Shown here: positions 1-9,462 of the stretch, piece after piece
Numbering within the stretch: position 1 is the stretch's first letter
How the letters are laid out: each line of letters opens with the position of its first letter
DNA from: Nostoc sp. CENA543
GTDB lineage: Bacteria > Cyanobacteriota > Cyanobacteriia > Cyanobacteriales > Nostocaceae
Assembly (NCBI RefSeq): GCF_002896875.1
Contig: NZ_CP023278.1
Coordinates: 2,666,001-2,730,000 of the forward strand
Direction: 5' to 3'
DNA: 64,000 bases
The notes under the pieces: generated by a model
Seen by the model: only the letters and a program-made list of their open reading frames with translations
Database searches by the model: none
What the model was told of the DNA's origin: nothing
Made by a program: the position numbers and the translations under genes

Positions 1-1081
1 GAATAAATTGGCCAGGAGAAACTAAACCGCGTGTGGGATGCTGCCAACGGACTAAGGCTTCTAATGCGGTGATTTCCTTGGTACGTAAATCAACCAACGG
101 TTGATAATAAACTATCATTTCACCCCGTTCTAAAGCTTCATGTAGGTCATTTTCCAAGGCTAATCGCTCTTGTAACTGAGCATTAAGTTGTGGAGAATAG
201 AATTTATGTTGACCTCGCCCTTGCTGTTTTGCTTGGTAGAGTGCCATGTGAGCTTGTTGTAGTAGTTGTTCTACATTAGCTTGCTCGCCTACACTATTGA
301 TTGTAATGCCGATACTAGCGGTGATGTGAATTTGTTGACCATTGATGCTAAAGGGTTTGCCTACAATCGCCACTAATAGCTCAGACAGTTTAACCACACC
401 CTCAAAGGAAATTAAATCCGTGCGAGCGATCGCAAATTCATCTTGACCCAAAAAAGCCAGAATGTCTGTCTTCTCTTGATGACTGGTTAAACGCTGCGCT
501 ACTGCTCTTAAGAGCAAGTTTAATGTCTCAGGTTCTAACCCATGACTAATATCGACAAAATCATCAATTCCCAACACTAGAACAGCTACGAGTTGCTGCT
601 GATTGTGGGAGTTGGATACATAATTGTAGAGGCGATCGCTAAATAAATCGCGATTCGGTAATCCAGTGAGATTGTCATAGTAGGTAATTTGATGAATTAA
701 TTCATCTAACTTATATAGTGTTTGTGAGGTATCTGCCATTAATGTCCCCACTTCATCGGTGAATTTTGTTGGCAGTTTGGGTAATTTTTGGGATTGTAAA
801 TATTCTTGCAAAGCGGCAGATGTCGCAATCACAGGAGCTAGCAGATACCGCAGTGTATATAAGGTAGTAACTGTACCTACTAATGTAGCCACCAGTGCAG
901 TCAGCAGCACTTGCACCGCCATTTCCCAAGAATAAGAATTAGAAGTTACAAAACTGACGATTAAAGTCAGTAATGGGACATGAGTACCTAAAAAGGCTAC
1001 TAAAAATATCTTTGCTGTGTAACTTTTCTTCAGTAATCGAAATTGGGCGAGGAAGGAATATAAATAAAGTTTCGAGTTCAT
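1..1081 (-). CDS. GGDEF/EAL c-di-GMP signalling protein, 3' end outside window
   Basis: Reading leftward from an ATG at 1081, the frame stays open to the window edge (about 360 codons), so the C-terminus is missing. Two hydrophobic stretches near residues 15-35 and 45-75 suggest a membrane anchor. A GGDEF domain follows ([12 protein letters not shown], then LGQDEFAIA), and the beginning of an EAL domain ([19 protein letters not shown]) lies at the edge. The GGDEF signature reads GQDEF, so cyclase activity is doubtful, whereas the EAL loop present looks intact. Inference: a membrane-bound c-di-GMP phosphodiesterase or GTP-sensing regulator. It follows two histidine-kinase genes on the same strand, separated by about 90 bp, which suggests a shared signalling output. 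Confidence 0.88.
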   Translation of the reverse strand, partial: MNSKLYLYSFLAQFRLLKKSYTAKIFLVAFLGTHVPLLTLIVSFVTSNSYSWEMAVQVLLTALVATLVGTVTTLYTLRYLLAPVIATSAALQEYLQSQKLPKLPTKFTDEVGTLMADTSQTLYKLDELIHQITYYDNLTGLPNRDLFSDRLYNYVSNSHNQQQLVAVLVLGIDDFVDISHGLEPETLNLLLRAVAQRLTSHQEKTDILAFLGQDEFAIARTDLISFEGVVKLSELLVAIVGKPFSINGQQIHITASIGITINSVGEQANVEQLLQQAHMALYQAKQQGRGQHKFYSPQLNAQLQERLALENDLHEALERGEMIVYYQPLVDLRTKEITALEALVRWQHPTRGLVSPGQFI

Positions 1082-1169
1082 GGAAATTACTAATTTAAGT
1101 CAGCCAATAAACATTTAATTACTAAACATACCGATAAAGAAAAGTAGTATTAACGGGGAACAAAAGAAT

Positions 1170-2429
1170 TCAAGATGAGATAGGAATGGCAATTTTAAAC
1201 TCAGTTCCTATACCTGGTTGGGAATTGACTTCTAATTTGCCTTTGTGTTTCTCCACAACAATTTGATGTGCTATGGATAAGCCTAGCCCCGTACCTTTAC
1301 CTACGGGTTTAGTAGTAAATAACGGTTCAAACAATCGTTGTTGGGCAGATTCAGGAATGCCACAGCCGTTATCTGCAATGCAAATCACGGCCATATTGTG
1401 AGCATCTGTAGTGGTGGTGATGGTAATCTGCGGTATGGCACTGCTGATTTTACCCTCGGCTATAGCTTCGTCAATAGCATCAATAGCATTGGCGATCAGG
1501 TTCATAAACACTTGATTCATCTGACCGAGAAAACAGTTAACTTCTGGTAAATTGCCATAGTTTCTGATGACTTCAATAGATGAGCGATCGCCATTATCCT
1601 TGAGACGATGTTGTAAAATCATCAGCGTACTATCTAGCCCTTGGTGTAAGTTTCCAGGTGCTTTGTTGTCACTATCAGAACGGCTAAAAGTGCGGAGTGA
1701 ATTGGAAAGATTTTGAATGCGTTCAGCTCCAACTTTGAGAGAGTTCAAGATTTTGGGCATATCTTCCAAAACAAAATCTAAATCTAATGCTTTTATGGCA
1801 TCAGTAATTGTGGGTGTAGGGTCAGTATACTCTTGGGCATATAGTTCGAGCATTTCGCAGACTGCGGCAATATACTCATCCAAGGGCGGCAAATTGCTAG
1901 TAATAAAGCTGATGGGATTGTTCATTTCATGAGCTATCCCTGCAATTAACTCTCCTAAAGCGGATAACTTTTCTTGCTGCACTAGCTGCACTTGGGTTTG
2001 CTGTAAAGCCACAGTGCGATCGCGCACTTGTTGCTCTAAAGATTCCGTTAGTTGTTTGAGTCGTAAATGCACACGTACTCTAGCCAGAACTTCTTCTTGG
2101 GCGAAGGGTTTGGGTATGTAATCCACTGCACCCAGAAAGAAGCCCTTAGTTTTACTCTCTGTATCTGCTAAAGCTGTGGTAAAAATTACAGGAATATTTT
2201 TGGTGATCGGATTAGCTTTGAGCCGACGACAAGTTTCAAAGCCATTAATTCCCGGCATTTGTACATCTAGTAAAATTAGCTCTGGTTGATTGCGTTCTGC
2301 TTGCGCGATCGCACTTTCACCATCAACCGCAACCCGAAAATTTAACCCCTCGCTACTGAGTGCTTCCGATAAAACAGATAAATTTGTAGGATTATCATCT
2401 ACAAGTAATATAAATCCCTTAGGTGGCAT
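1170..2429 (-). CDS. Response-regulator/histidine-kinase fusion (REC-HisKA-HATPase)
   Basis: A 419-residue cytoplasmic protein without membrane segments. An N-terminal receiver domain (about 5-125) has the acidic pair D11/D12, phospho-acceptor D55 (LLDVQMPG) and K107. A coiled-coil linker (126-155) leads to a kinase core with H167 (GIAHEMNNPIS) and a HATPase domain with N box (NLIANAIDAI), G1 (DNGCGIP) and G2 (GTGLGLSI). REC-first kinases of this type are abundant in cyanobacteria and usually relay a signal from a separate sensor kinase. It lies 160 bp downstream of the ethylene-receptor-like kinase on the same strand, an obvious candidate partner. The pairing is inferred. Confidence 0.93.
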   Translation of the reverse strand: MPPKGFILLVDDNPTNLSVLSEALSSEGLNFRVAVDGESAIAQAERNQPELILLDVQMPGINGFETCRRLKANPITKNIPVIFTTALADTESKTKGFFLGAVDYIPKPFAQEEVLARVRVHLRLKQLTESLEQQVRDRTVALQQTQVQLVQQEKLSALGELIAGIAHEMNNPISFITSNLPPLDEYIAAVCEMLELYAQEYTDPTPTITDAIKALDLDFVLEDMPKILNSLKVGAERIQNLSNSLRTFSRSDSDNKAPGNLHQGLDSTLMILQHRLKDNGDRSSIEVIRNYGNLPEVNCFLGQMNQVFMNLIANAIDAIDEAIAEGKISSAIPQITITTTTDAHNMAVICIADNGCGIPESAQQRLFEPLFTTKPVGKGTGLGLSIAHQIVVEKHKGKLEVNSQPGIGTEFKIAIPISS

Positions 2430-2590
2430 TTTGGTCAGTTTGCTCCAATTTGTAAATCAAAATTAGGTTTACAGGTAGTTTCAAAGTAATGTGCATGATA
2501 TTTTCTGTGTTTGATTAAAACTATTTTTAATCACATAGAAAATAAAAGGAAATATGTCCAAAGTCGTAAAATGGAGAAAAAATTCATAAC

Positions 2591-4456
2591 TTAATTAATA
2601 TGTTGTTTTAAAAAAGTTTCTAAACGTTTGAGTTGAAAGTTGCTGGCTAACTGCATGATTTGCTGCGTAAAAACACTGAGTTTATCATCAGAATTACTTA
2701 GTTTCTGAGCCAATTCTAAAATGCTTTGAATGTCGCCATCTTGCAACAGTTCTAATAATTGTTGTAAAACCTCCTGGGAGGGCAATTGCATTTCCTCTGT
2801 GGGATCTATATTGCTATTCTGAATGTTGTTAGTTGTGTTTTCATACAACCATTCCACTTGCAAAAACTTTCCTAGTAATTCCAGCAGTGTTTCTGCTTCT
2901 ATAGGCTTGGGTAAAAAGGCATCTGCACCTAAGTCAATACTTTTATATTGGTCAATGCTAAAGACACTCGCTGATGAGGTAATGATAGGTATGTGTTTAT
3001 ATTGGTCAGATTTACGTAAATTTTTAATTAACTCAAACCCATCCATTACCGGCATCACTAGGTCAGTAATAATCAAGTTTGGCTTATAGAATTGGACTTT
3101 TTCCCATACTTCTTGACCATTATTCGCCTCAATTACTGTAAAGCCTACAGGTTCTAGTAAATTCACGATGACTGAACGGTTTTCCCATTTGTCATCTGCT
3201 ATCAAAATGGTGCGTTCTGCTCCTTGATAACCTGTAATAGTTCCTTTCTCAACAACTCTAGAAGCTTTAGCCCAGTCTTGAGATTCGGAAAAATCCACCT
3301 CAAAGCAAAAATTGCTACCTTTACCAAGTTCACTTTTGACTCTAATTTGACTTCCCATCAACGCTATAATTTTTTGGCTGATGGCTAAACCTAACCCTGT
3401 ACCTTCCGTTTGTCGTTTCTGATTTCCTGCTTGCTCAAATGGGAGAAAGATTGTTTCAGCTTGTTCAGGAGTGATACCAGTACCAGTGTCTATCACTTCA
3501 AAACGAATTTTGGACGCGATTTTGCCATGCTCATCTAATCCTCGCTGAACGGTTGTCACTTTGAAGGTGACGCTACCTTCATGGGTAAATTTAATAGCAT
3601 TACTGAGTAGGTTAATCAGAACTTGTCGCAAGCGTTTTTCATCAGCACAAATCCCGGCTGGCAAATCAGGATCAAGTAACAGGTGAAAATCAATCACTTT
3701 CTGTTCCGCACGAATGCGACAAATTTCACTGACACTATCTAAAAATGATGGGAAGTAAAAATGTATAGGATTTAATTCCAACTTACGGGCTTCGATTTTG
3801 GAAAGATCCAAGACATCATTAATCAGGGTTAATAAATGAGAACCACATTCGTAAATAACATTGATGCCTTTACTGCCTTTTTCAGTTAAAGATTCCGTCC
3901 GTTGTAGGATTTGGGCATAGCCGAGAATACCATTTAGGGGTGTGCGTAACTCATGACTCATGTTAGCCAGAAACTCGCTTTTGGCTTCGCTAGAATTCTT
4001 GGCTATTTCTTCAGCTTGACGCAATTCTTGCTCAATTCGTTTACGCTCGACAATTTCTCTTGCTAGTACGCGATTAATAGCTTCTAATTGCGCTGGGCTG
4101 GGTAATGTTAAGGCTTGCGGCATGAGATCAACCAGAGTAAATGCCGTATATATGGAAATAATGGCGGTAAAGGCTTTGATGCCACCTGCAATCCAGTAAT
4201 TTGGATGCCACAGCGTCCAAATATCCATTAAATGCCCAGTTCCACAGGCAATAATAAAAGCCCCAAATAAGATGAAAACCCCATTGAAGGGAACATCTTT
4301 GCGTTGGGAAATAAAGTAAATCAGTAACAGAGGAATGGAATAATAGGCTAGTGCGATCGCAGCATCAGAAATCAGATGTAACCAAACTAGTCCAGTTTTC
4401 CAGAGATAACAATGTCCGTGGGGGATAAAACCACTTGCATTCATCAATGCCAACAT
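2591..4456 (-). CDS. Ethylene-receptor-like hybrid histidine kinase (ETR1-type sensor)
   Basis: Three membrane helices at the N-terminus match the plant ETR1 ethylene-binding domain: SDAAIALAYYSIP, FGAFIIACGTGH and a third helix. Equivalents of the ETR1 copper ligands Cys65 and His69 are C71 and H75, and of Asp25 is D31 (numbered from the ATG at 4456). HisKA (H168, SHELRTPLNG), HATPase (GTGLGLAIS) and a receiver domain (D465, ITDLVMPVMDG) follow, then a short tail. A longer frame from a GTG at 4606 adds 50 residues that fit poorly; the ATG at 4456 puts the sensor at its usual distance from the start. Family knowledge: such cyanobacterial proteins bind ethylene through Cu(I). The ligand here is inferred from the conserved residues. 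Confidence 0.9.
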   Translation of the reverse strand: MLALMNASGFIPHGHCYLWKTGLVWLHLISDAAIALAYYSIPLLLIYFISQRKDVPFNGVFILFGAFIIACGTGHLMDIWTLWHPNYWIAGGIKAFTAIISIYTAFTLVDLMPQALTLPSPAQLEAINRVLAREIVERKRIEQELRQAEEIAKNSSEAKSEFLANMSHELRTPLNGILGYAQILQRTESLTEKGSKGINVIYECGSHLLTLINDVLDLSKIEARKLELNPIHFYFPSFLDSVSEICRIRAEQKVIDFHLLLDPDLPAGICADEKRLRQVLINLLSNAIKFTHEGSVTFKVTTVQRGLDEHGKIASKIRFEVIDTGTGITPEQAETIFLPFEQAGNQKRQTEGTGLGLAISQKIIALMGSQIRVKSELGKGSNFCFEVDFSESQDWAKASRVVEKGTITGYQGAERTILIADDKWENRSVIVNLLEPVGFTVIEANNGQEVWEKVQFYKPNLIITDLVMPVMDGFELIKNLRKSDQYKHIPIITSSASVFSIDQYKSIDLGADAFLPKPIEAETLLELLGKFLQVEWLYENTTNNIQNSNIDPTEEMQLPSQEVLQQLLELLQDGDIQSILELAQKLSNSDDKLSVFTQQIMQLASNFQLKRLETFLKQHIN

Positions 4457-5307
4457 ATTATTAGAGCGTTCCCAAATTTTTTGTGTAATTAAGTATTCCC
4501 AAACTGTCAGTTGCCGCAACAAAATCAGCCACACTCTGCTGTAGATGTTGGTGCAGAGTTCCCTTGATGAGCGATCGCAATTTTTTTGACTAAATGTATT
4601 AGCCACAAAACATTCACCAGCAAGTTAAGCGGAAACTCTTGGGTGATGTTCTCTATTACGAAAAATCAGTTTTGTCAGCGTAAATACTGAGAAGATATGC
4701 TAGATTTTTCTAGCTATTGTTTGTCATACCTAAGCTTAGGATATTATTTTTTTTCTCAGATGTAAATCAAAGATGTAATATTTTTTACTAAAAATTTATA
4801 TTTGTGTGTTGATTCACAAAAATCAGTTGTTTGTAGTTAATTCATCAGGGAACATGATATTTATTCTCATCTTGCATGAAGTTGCAGAACCTGAATAATG
4901 ATTAATGTACATACTATAACAACTATCTGTTAGAGGTGCTTTAAAAAGTTTTAAAACATCTTCTGAAATATTGAGATTAAAGGAGTTCAAGAAAAAGTAT
5001 TCAGATATTTTACGTAATGTCAGGGATGTATTTTAGAGTTTAAAGATTATATAAATATAGAATTCAACCTGATTGCTAAAGCTACTGATTTAAACAATAA
5101 ACTCTTAACAAAAAAGAGAAAAATATACGGAGTTGGGGTCAAAATAAAATATGAATTCTCTAAAATTAGTCACCTTAAACGAAATACAGCGAGCATCTAT
5201 AGGACTCATATTGGATTTCTGAAAAAAACTCAGTAAGCCTCTGTTACTTCTTTTCCCGTTCCCTACCTACGCAAATAATTTTAATCATCAAGTCAGATTC
5301 CTATATT
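4457..5307. other. AT-rich intergenic region, divergent promoters expected
   Basis: Roughly 850 bp with no convincing coding frame, between the leftward kinase gene and the rightward gene at 5308. It is very AT-rich and contains TATA-like strings (for example around 5045-5060), but I found no clear -35/-10 pair, hairpin with T-run, tRNA or HIP1 site. The part 4457-4606 could be translated if the kinase starts at the upstream GTG. Confidence 0.5.
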
Positions 5308-7632
5308 ATGAAATCATCACTGCTTAGTATATTGTCAAGTATCAGTCTAATTGCAGGTTTGACTATAACAACCAATGTCAGAGCCAATACTGTCGCTAAT
5401 CAACAAGAACAGCAAATATCAGCCGAAGAATTAGCCATCAAAAAACAAGTTTTATCTAATTTAGGTGCAGTAGCTCGCGCTCAACAAGCGTACTTTCTAG
5501 AAAAAAATTATTTTGCAACTCAGATTAAAGATTTAGGTGTAGAAAACAATATAGAAAATAGTGTTGCTGGCTATCAATGGCAAATATTTACTGATCCAAA
5601 AGCCAAGCAAGTCATCATGACTGTATTAACACCAAAACTAAATAATTCTCGTACTTACGTTAATTTCGTCAACGTAACTAAAACATCGATAGGAAACGAG
5701 TTAACATTCTCTACGGTTTGTGAAAGTGTAGAGAATCGGCGTGTAGTTCCCCAGTTACCTACTAAGATGTTGCCAAACCAAGGGGTTGAATGTCCATCTG
5801 GTTTTCGAGAGTTCACAGTTAGTGAGACTGAGAATGCTTTATCTGAACGGTTTGAACAGGAAAAGCAGCAGAGAATATTAGTTGGTGTGATGAATATTCT
5901 ACAAAAGCAATATTATTCTCGTCATGGGGTATTTGCTGACAAAATAGCAACATTATTCGCTACTCCTATCAGTAACATTGAGCAGAAATCAGGTTACGAC
6001 TTGAGATTTTTATCAATTACAGATAGACAAACTGGGATAATTACCATAGCTGCTCTTCCCAACCAAAAGCATAAAACTTACTTGGGTGTCATTACAGCCA
6101 ACGGTTCTAGTATTTGTGAGGTTTCACCGAAAGTATCTCTAGATTTAGAAAAGTTGAGCAATTTACCCGCCAAAAATTTACTCAATTGTGGTGCAGGTTT
6201 GGTTAAAGTCAGTCTTAGTGCTGAGGAAACCGCAGATATCAATAAAGAACTGGACAATCTTAACAAGTATCAAGCGCAAATTGCAGAGATAGAAAATCCT
6301 CGGAAAACAAAAGCTTTGCAAACTGCTGATCAACTAGCGCAAGCAGGACAGTATTTACAAGCACAACAAGAGTATTATTTATCACTAGGAGCTTTGGGGA
6401 TTAGTGAATATGACCTTTTAGGTGAATTGACTGGAGAATCTAGCTTTAATCCCGTTCGTGACAGTTTTCTCAAAAAAATCACACCTGTTTTGCAAGCAGC
6501 AGCACCTTTATTATTAGAACAAAAGCAAGCAATCATAGTGGAAGTATATAATTCTTTTGATGAGTTGCCAAAATCTAGAAATAAAACAGCTATAAAAATT
6601 CGGGAATTAGCAGCTTCGCAGTTAGGCTTTAATATTTTGACTACTGCGGAGGAAGATTTAAAAATACCTGATAGTAAAAAGGCAGAATTTTTAGAAGTTT
6701 CTGAGTTACTAAGACAGCAGTTTGATGATCAGACGCAACAAATTCCTCAGACATTACCAACAAAATTACGTAGTTATGTAAATCAACATAGTAGGAACAT
6801 TACCAGAATCCGCAACTTATTATTAACTGAGGAGACACCAACTTGGGGCTTAGACTATAAATACATAAAAGACGGAGATTTTCAAGCTCCTATCCCTAGC
6901 TATTTAGGGATAGTCAATTTACAACGTTTGTTATTAATTGATGTTTTAGAACAACTGCAAAAAGGTAATAACCAAGAGATGCTAAAATCTTTAGAAGCAT
7001 CTTGGAAACTTAGCGAATCGCTGCAAAACGAACCATCTTTAATTGGTCAGCTTGTGAATATAATTATCAGGCGATCGCAAATCCGAGTCATGCAAAAAAT
7101 CGGTAAATTACCCGTAGTTTGGCAAGGTCGGTTATTGGCACATGACTATACAAAATCTCTATTACATTCATTAAATAATGAGGCTTTCTCTATATTACAG
7201 GGGTTAGATAAAATTATTCCCCCAGAAAAAGACACACCTTTAAGACAAATATATCGCAATTGGTATGGTGTGAATACATACACATTTTACCAAGGATTTT
7301 ACCAGGCAGTAGAACGAGAAAAAAATAATCTGTGTTCCGTTGATGTGAAAGATATGGAAAAACAGTATTTTCCTTATGATAATTCTATGAGTCCCAGCTA
7401 CGTCACCCAAATTTTCAAAGCACATTATCTGATGTTGGAATCAGAAATGATGCAAAAAGTTTTACAATTGCAAACATCAGCAAATTCTCCCGTTGAGATA
7501 CCTGCCAATGTTTGTTTAGGTAATAAATGGATCTATCAAACTTTACCCAATGGTAAACGGTCTATTTCTCTAGACAAACAACCGATTTGGCTATCTCAAA
7601 TTAAGCGATCGCCACTCAATTATACGTGGTAG
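5308..7632 (+). CDS. Large exported protein with two type IV pilin-like segments
   Basis: 774 residues. The N-terminus looks like a Sec signal peptide (MKSSLL, hydrophobic 5-22, cut likely near VRA-N). Two segments resemble the soluble part of cyanobacterial type IV pilin-like proteins: about 42-155 (NLGAVARAQQAYFLEKN, then FATQIKDLG) and about 187-300 (MNILQKQYYSRHGVFADKI). Pilins normally carry this pattern once, next to a hydrophobic methylated helix, which is absent here. The remaining ~450 residues are mostly helical with no motif I recognise. Likely periplasmic or surface-exposed; function unknown. It stands alone and is followed by tandem repeats and the prophage junction. Confidence 0.75.
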   Translation: MKSSLLSILSSISLIAGLTITTNVRANTVANQQEQQISAEELAIKKQVLSNLGAVARAQQAYFLEKNYFATQIKDLGVENNIENSVAGYQWQIFTDPKAKQVIMTVLTPKLNNSRTYVNFVNVTKTSIGNELTFSTVCESVENRRVVPQLPTKMLPNQGVECPSGFREFTVSETENALSERFEQEKQQRILVGVMNILQKQYYSRHGVFADKIATLFATPISNIEQKSGYDLRFLSITDRQTGIITIAALPNQKHKTYLGVITANGSSICEVSPKVSLDLEKLSNLPAKNLLNCGAGLVKVSLSAEETADINKELDNLNKYQAQIAEIENPRKTKALQTADQLAQAGQYLQAQQEYYLSLGALGISEYDLLGELTGESSFNPVRDSFLKKITPVLQAAAPLLLEQKQAIIVEVYNSFDELPKSRNKTAIKIRELAASQLGFNILTTAEEDLKIPDSKKAEFLEVSELLRQQFDDQTQQIPQTLPTKLRSYVNQHSRNITRIRNLLLTEETPTWGLDYKYIKDGDFQAPIPSYLGIVNLQRLLLIDVLEQLQKGNNQEMLKSLEASWKLSESLQNEPSLIGQLVNIIIRRSQIRVMQKIGKLPVVWQGRLLAHDYTKSLLHSLNNEAFSILQGLDKIIPPEKDTPLRQIYRNWYGVNTYTFYQGFYQAVEREKNNLCSVDVKDMEKQYFPYDNSMSPSYVTQIFKAHYLMLESEMMQKVLQLQTSANSPVEIPANVCLGNKWIYQTLPNGKRSISLDKQPIWLSQIKRSPLNYTW

Positions 7633-7671
7633 GGTGTTGGACTTTGGTGTATTCACAATTGCACAGGGTAG

Positions 7672-7722
7672 GGTAGACAAGGTAGACAAGGTAGACAAGG
7701 TAGACAAGGTAGACAAGGTAGA
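7672..7722. repeat. Nonamer tandem repeat (GGTAGACAA)n
   Basis: Five full copies of GGTAGACAA plus a partial sixth. The same nonamer recurs at 50751-50779, so it is a dispersed short tandem repeat of the host genome rather than a phage feature. Confidence 0.95.
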
Positions 7723-7772
7723 GTTTATTTCTGAACTCAGCACCGGCTAAACGCCGCGCTACCGCTAACACC

Positions 7773-7870
7773 ACTCATTACTCATTACTCATTACTCATT
7801 ACTCATTACTCATTACTCATTACTCATTACTCATTACTCATTACTCATTACTCATTACTCATTACTCATT
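7773..7870. repeat. Heptamer tandem repeat (ACTCATT)14
   Basis: Fourteen uninterrupted copies of ACTCATT, a short tandemly repeated repetitive (STRR) sequence typical of filamentous cyanobacteria. It runs directly into the 39 bp unique part of the left attachment site. The right end of the prophage has six copies of the same heptamer in the same position. Confidence 0.97.
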
Positions 7871-7909
7871 ACTCAGCACTGAGAAATTTCTGCTAAAGTG
7901 GCAACTTGT
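7829..7909. repeat. attL: Left attachment site (attL), 81 bp direct repeat
   Basis: Six ACTCATT units plus 39 unique bases (7871-7909) are identical to 46818-46898. The unique part contains the palindromes CTCAGCACTGAG (7872-7883) and AGAAATTTCT (7882-7891), suitable as inverted core sites for a tyrosine recombinase. It is intergenic and not part of a tRNA gene. The exact crossover point cannot be placed within the identical stretch. Confidence 0.8.
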
Positions 7910-7975
7910 GCTGCGATCGCCTGCGATGGGTCTCAACAATAAACTGCCCTACCTGTTTAAGCCAGAGTTAGGGCA

Positions 7976-9070
7976 ATGCGAGAAATAAAACCATTTAATA
8001 ACAACGGAAGTATACAACTTAGATTTACCTACGGCGGGAAGAGGTTCTGCTTCAACCCAGTGCCAGGGGGTCAATACAATAATAGGCGCGACAAAGAAAC
8101 AGCGCAGGCGATAGCTGTACAAATTAGAAATGACATATTAGCTCGCAACTTTGACACGTCCCTAGACCGATACAGACTTCAGCCCAAGGCACCGCCTAAA
8201 ACACACCCAAAGACACTACTAGAGTTGTGGGACGCTTGGGTAGAAACCTTAGACGTAACTGAGACTACGAGGTTAACCTACTACAGGTGGACGCGGGTGA
8301 TGATAGCTAAAGCTAACCCAAATCTAGTGGACGTAACCTGGATACAAAGTCTCAACCTCTCCTCCACTACATTAAAGGAGAGATTGTTCCAAATCCGCTC
8401 CTGCTGTAACTGGGGTATATCACAAGGTTTCTTGAAAGTAAACCCATACCAAGGTGTAAAGGCTCAAGGCAGGAAGCGTAAGGAGATAAAACCCTTCACA
8501 ATCGATGAGATAAGACTAATCATCACAGGCTTCGAGACGCTATACCCACATTACTCTAGTTTTGTTAAGTTCCTACTAATCACAGGCTGCCGAACTTCTG
8601 AAGCGATAGGTTTGCGCTGGCAGCACGTTGACTTAGTACGTGGTGAATTAATAATTAAGGAGAGTCTGCCTAAAGACCCGGCAGGTAATGGTTATAAGCG
8701 CAAGCGCAAGGGTACAAAGACAGGCACAGTACGCTATCTAAAGCTACCAGACCACCTGCGATCGCTGCTAGAGGAAATTAAACCGATTGAGGCTATCCCT
8801 GACGACCTGGTGTTTACTTCACCGCGTGGCAAGCACATAGATGGTGATACCTTCAGGAAGAATTACTGGGCGAAGGTACTGGAGTATCAGGGGGTTGAGT
8901 ATCGGAAACCCTACTGCCTGAGGCACACGATGGCTAGCCACGGTATAGAGCAGGGAATACCTATAACTGGCGTTGCCTACCTTCTAGGACACAGCGACAC
9001 GTCTATGGTAATGAGGCACTATGGGCATATGGTAAACCGACCCGACCTGCCTGACCTGCCAATAAAATAA
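7976..9070 (+). CDS. int: Prophage tyrosine integrase
   Basis: 364 residues. An N-terminal Arm-type DNA-binding region (about 10-60, GSIQLRFTYGGKRF) is followed by a core-binding domain (about 80-170) and a catalytic domain (about 172-355). Catalytic residues visible: R206 (TGCRTSEAIGLRW), K248 region, R316 (YCLRHTMASHG), H339 (LLGHSDTS) and nucleophile Y349 (MRHYGH). The first histidine of the usual HxxR box is Y313, a substitution tolerated in many phage integrases. The gene starts 66 bp from attL and reads into the element, the usual place for the enzyme that carries out integration and excision. No recombination directionality factor is recognised beside it. Confidence 0.95.
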   Translation: MREIKPFNNNGSIQLRFTYGGKRFCFNPVPGGQYNNRRDKETAQAIAVQIRNDILARNFDTSLDRYRLQPKAPPKTHPKTLLELWDAWVETLDVTETTRLTYYRWTRVMIAKANPNLVDVTWIQSLNLSSTTLKERLFQIRSCCNWGISQGFLKVNPYQGVKAQGRKRKEIKPFTIDEIRLIITGFETLYPHYSSFVKFLLITGCRTSEAIGLRWQHVDLVRGELIIKESLPKDPAGNGYKRKRKGTKTGTVRYLKLPDHLRSLLEEIKPIEAIPDDLVFTSPRGKHIDGDTFRKNYWAKVLEYQGVEYRKPYCLRHTMASHGIEQGIPITGVAYLLGHSDTSMVMRHYGHMVNRPDLPDLPIK

Positions 9071-9087
9071 CCACCCCTGCGGAGTGG
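9071..9087 (+). terminator. Hairpin after int, possible terminator
   Basis: CCACCCC TGC GGAGTGG forms a 7 bp stem with one mismatch immediately after the integrase stop. The following sequence is AT-rich but has no clean T-run, so termination is only moderately likely. Confidence 0.45.
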
Positions 9088-9122
9088 CTATATAAAAGTC
9101 TTTTCATTAAGTTTATTTAGGA

Positions 9123-9401
9123 TTAAACTCTCTTCCAGACAAGTTTAGTAGCACCCTGGTTGATTAGACTAGCAACGTCTACAGCGTCAGCGAGACACAT
9201 TTCAGGGTCTTGTATAGTGGCTTGATGAATTACTTCACCATCTTCTTTACAGAAGTAGCAGATACAGGTAGTAGATGGCAGGTTATCAGTTTTGAATACC
9301 TCTCTAGCTAATTCCTTCTCACGCTGTTTGAGCTCTTTGTAACCTTTGAGAATATCTTTTGTAATTGTGTTGTAGGAAGTTTCAGAAACAATCAAAGACA
9401 T
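9123..9401 (-). CDS. Hypothetical prophage protein, 92 aa
   Basis: I do not recognise the family. The protein is mostly helical and charged (KELKQREKELAREVF), with a small cysteine cluster (TCICYFCKEDG) that could bind metal. An upstream ATG at 9416 adds five codons, but a GGAG nine bases before the ATG at 9401 makes that start more credible. It is the last gene of the leftward early operon, separated from the ATPase gene by a 60 bp gap with an inverted repeat and a TATAAA-like box, so it may also have its own promoter. Confidence 0.65.
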   Translation of the reverse strand: MSLIVSETSYNTITKDILKGYKELKQREKELAREVFKTDNLPSTTCICYFCKEDGEVIHQATIQDPEMCLADAVDVASLINQGATKLVWKRV

Positions 9402-9432
9402 AGGGAAGTTCTCCATTAGGTTTATACAATAA

Positions 9433-9453
9433 TCCTATCCAAGTCGGATAGGA
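9433..9453 (-). promoter_or_regulatory. 8 bp inverted repeat upstream of 92-aa gene
   Basis: TCCTATCC-AAGTC-GGATAGGA is a perfect 8 bp dyad. On the minus strand it lies just before GTATAAAC, about 30 bp ahead of the start codon. It has no T-run, which favours an operator over a terminator. GGATAGG also occurs in the control region at 12574-12580. Confidence 0.5.
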
Positions 9454-9462
9454 AAACAAAAT

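Noticed and set aside
7773-7870. CRISPR array suspicion for the ACTCATT run
   Set aside because: Units are 7 bp with no spacers; it is a short tandem repeat typical of filamentous cyanobacteria.
7829-7909. tRNA-derived attachment site
   Set aside because: The 39 bp core does not resemble a tRNA 3' end (no T-loop GTTCRA or CCA-proximal stem), and no tRNA is seen beside it.
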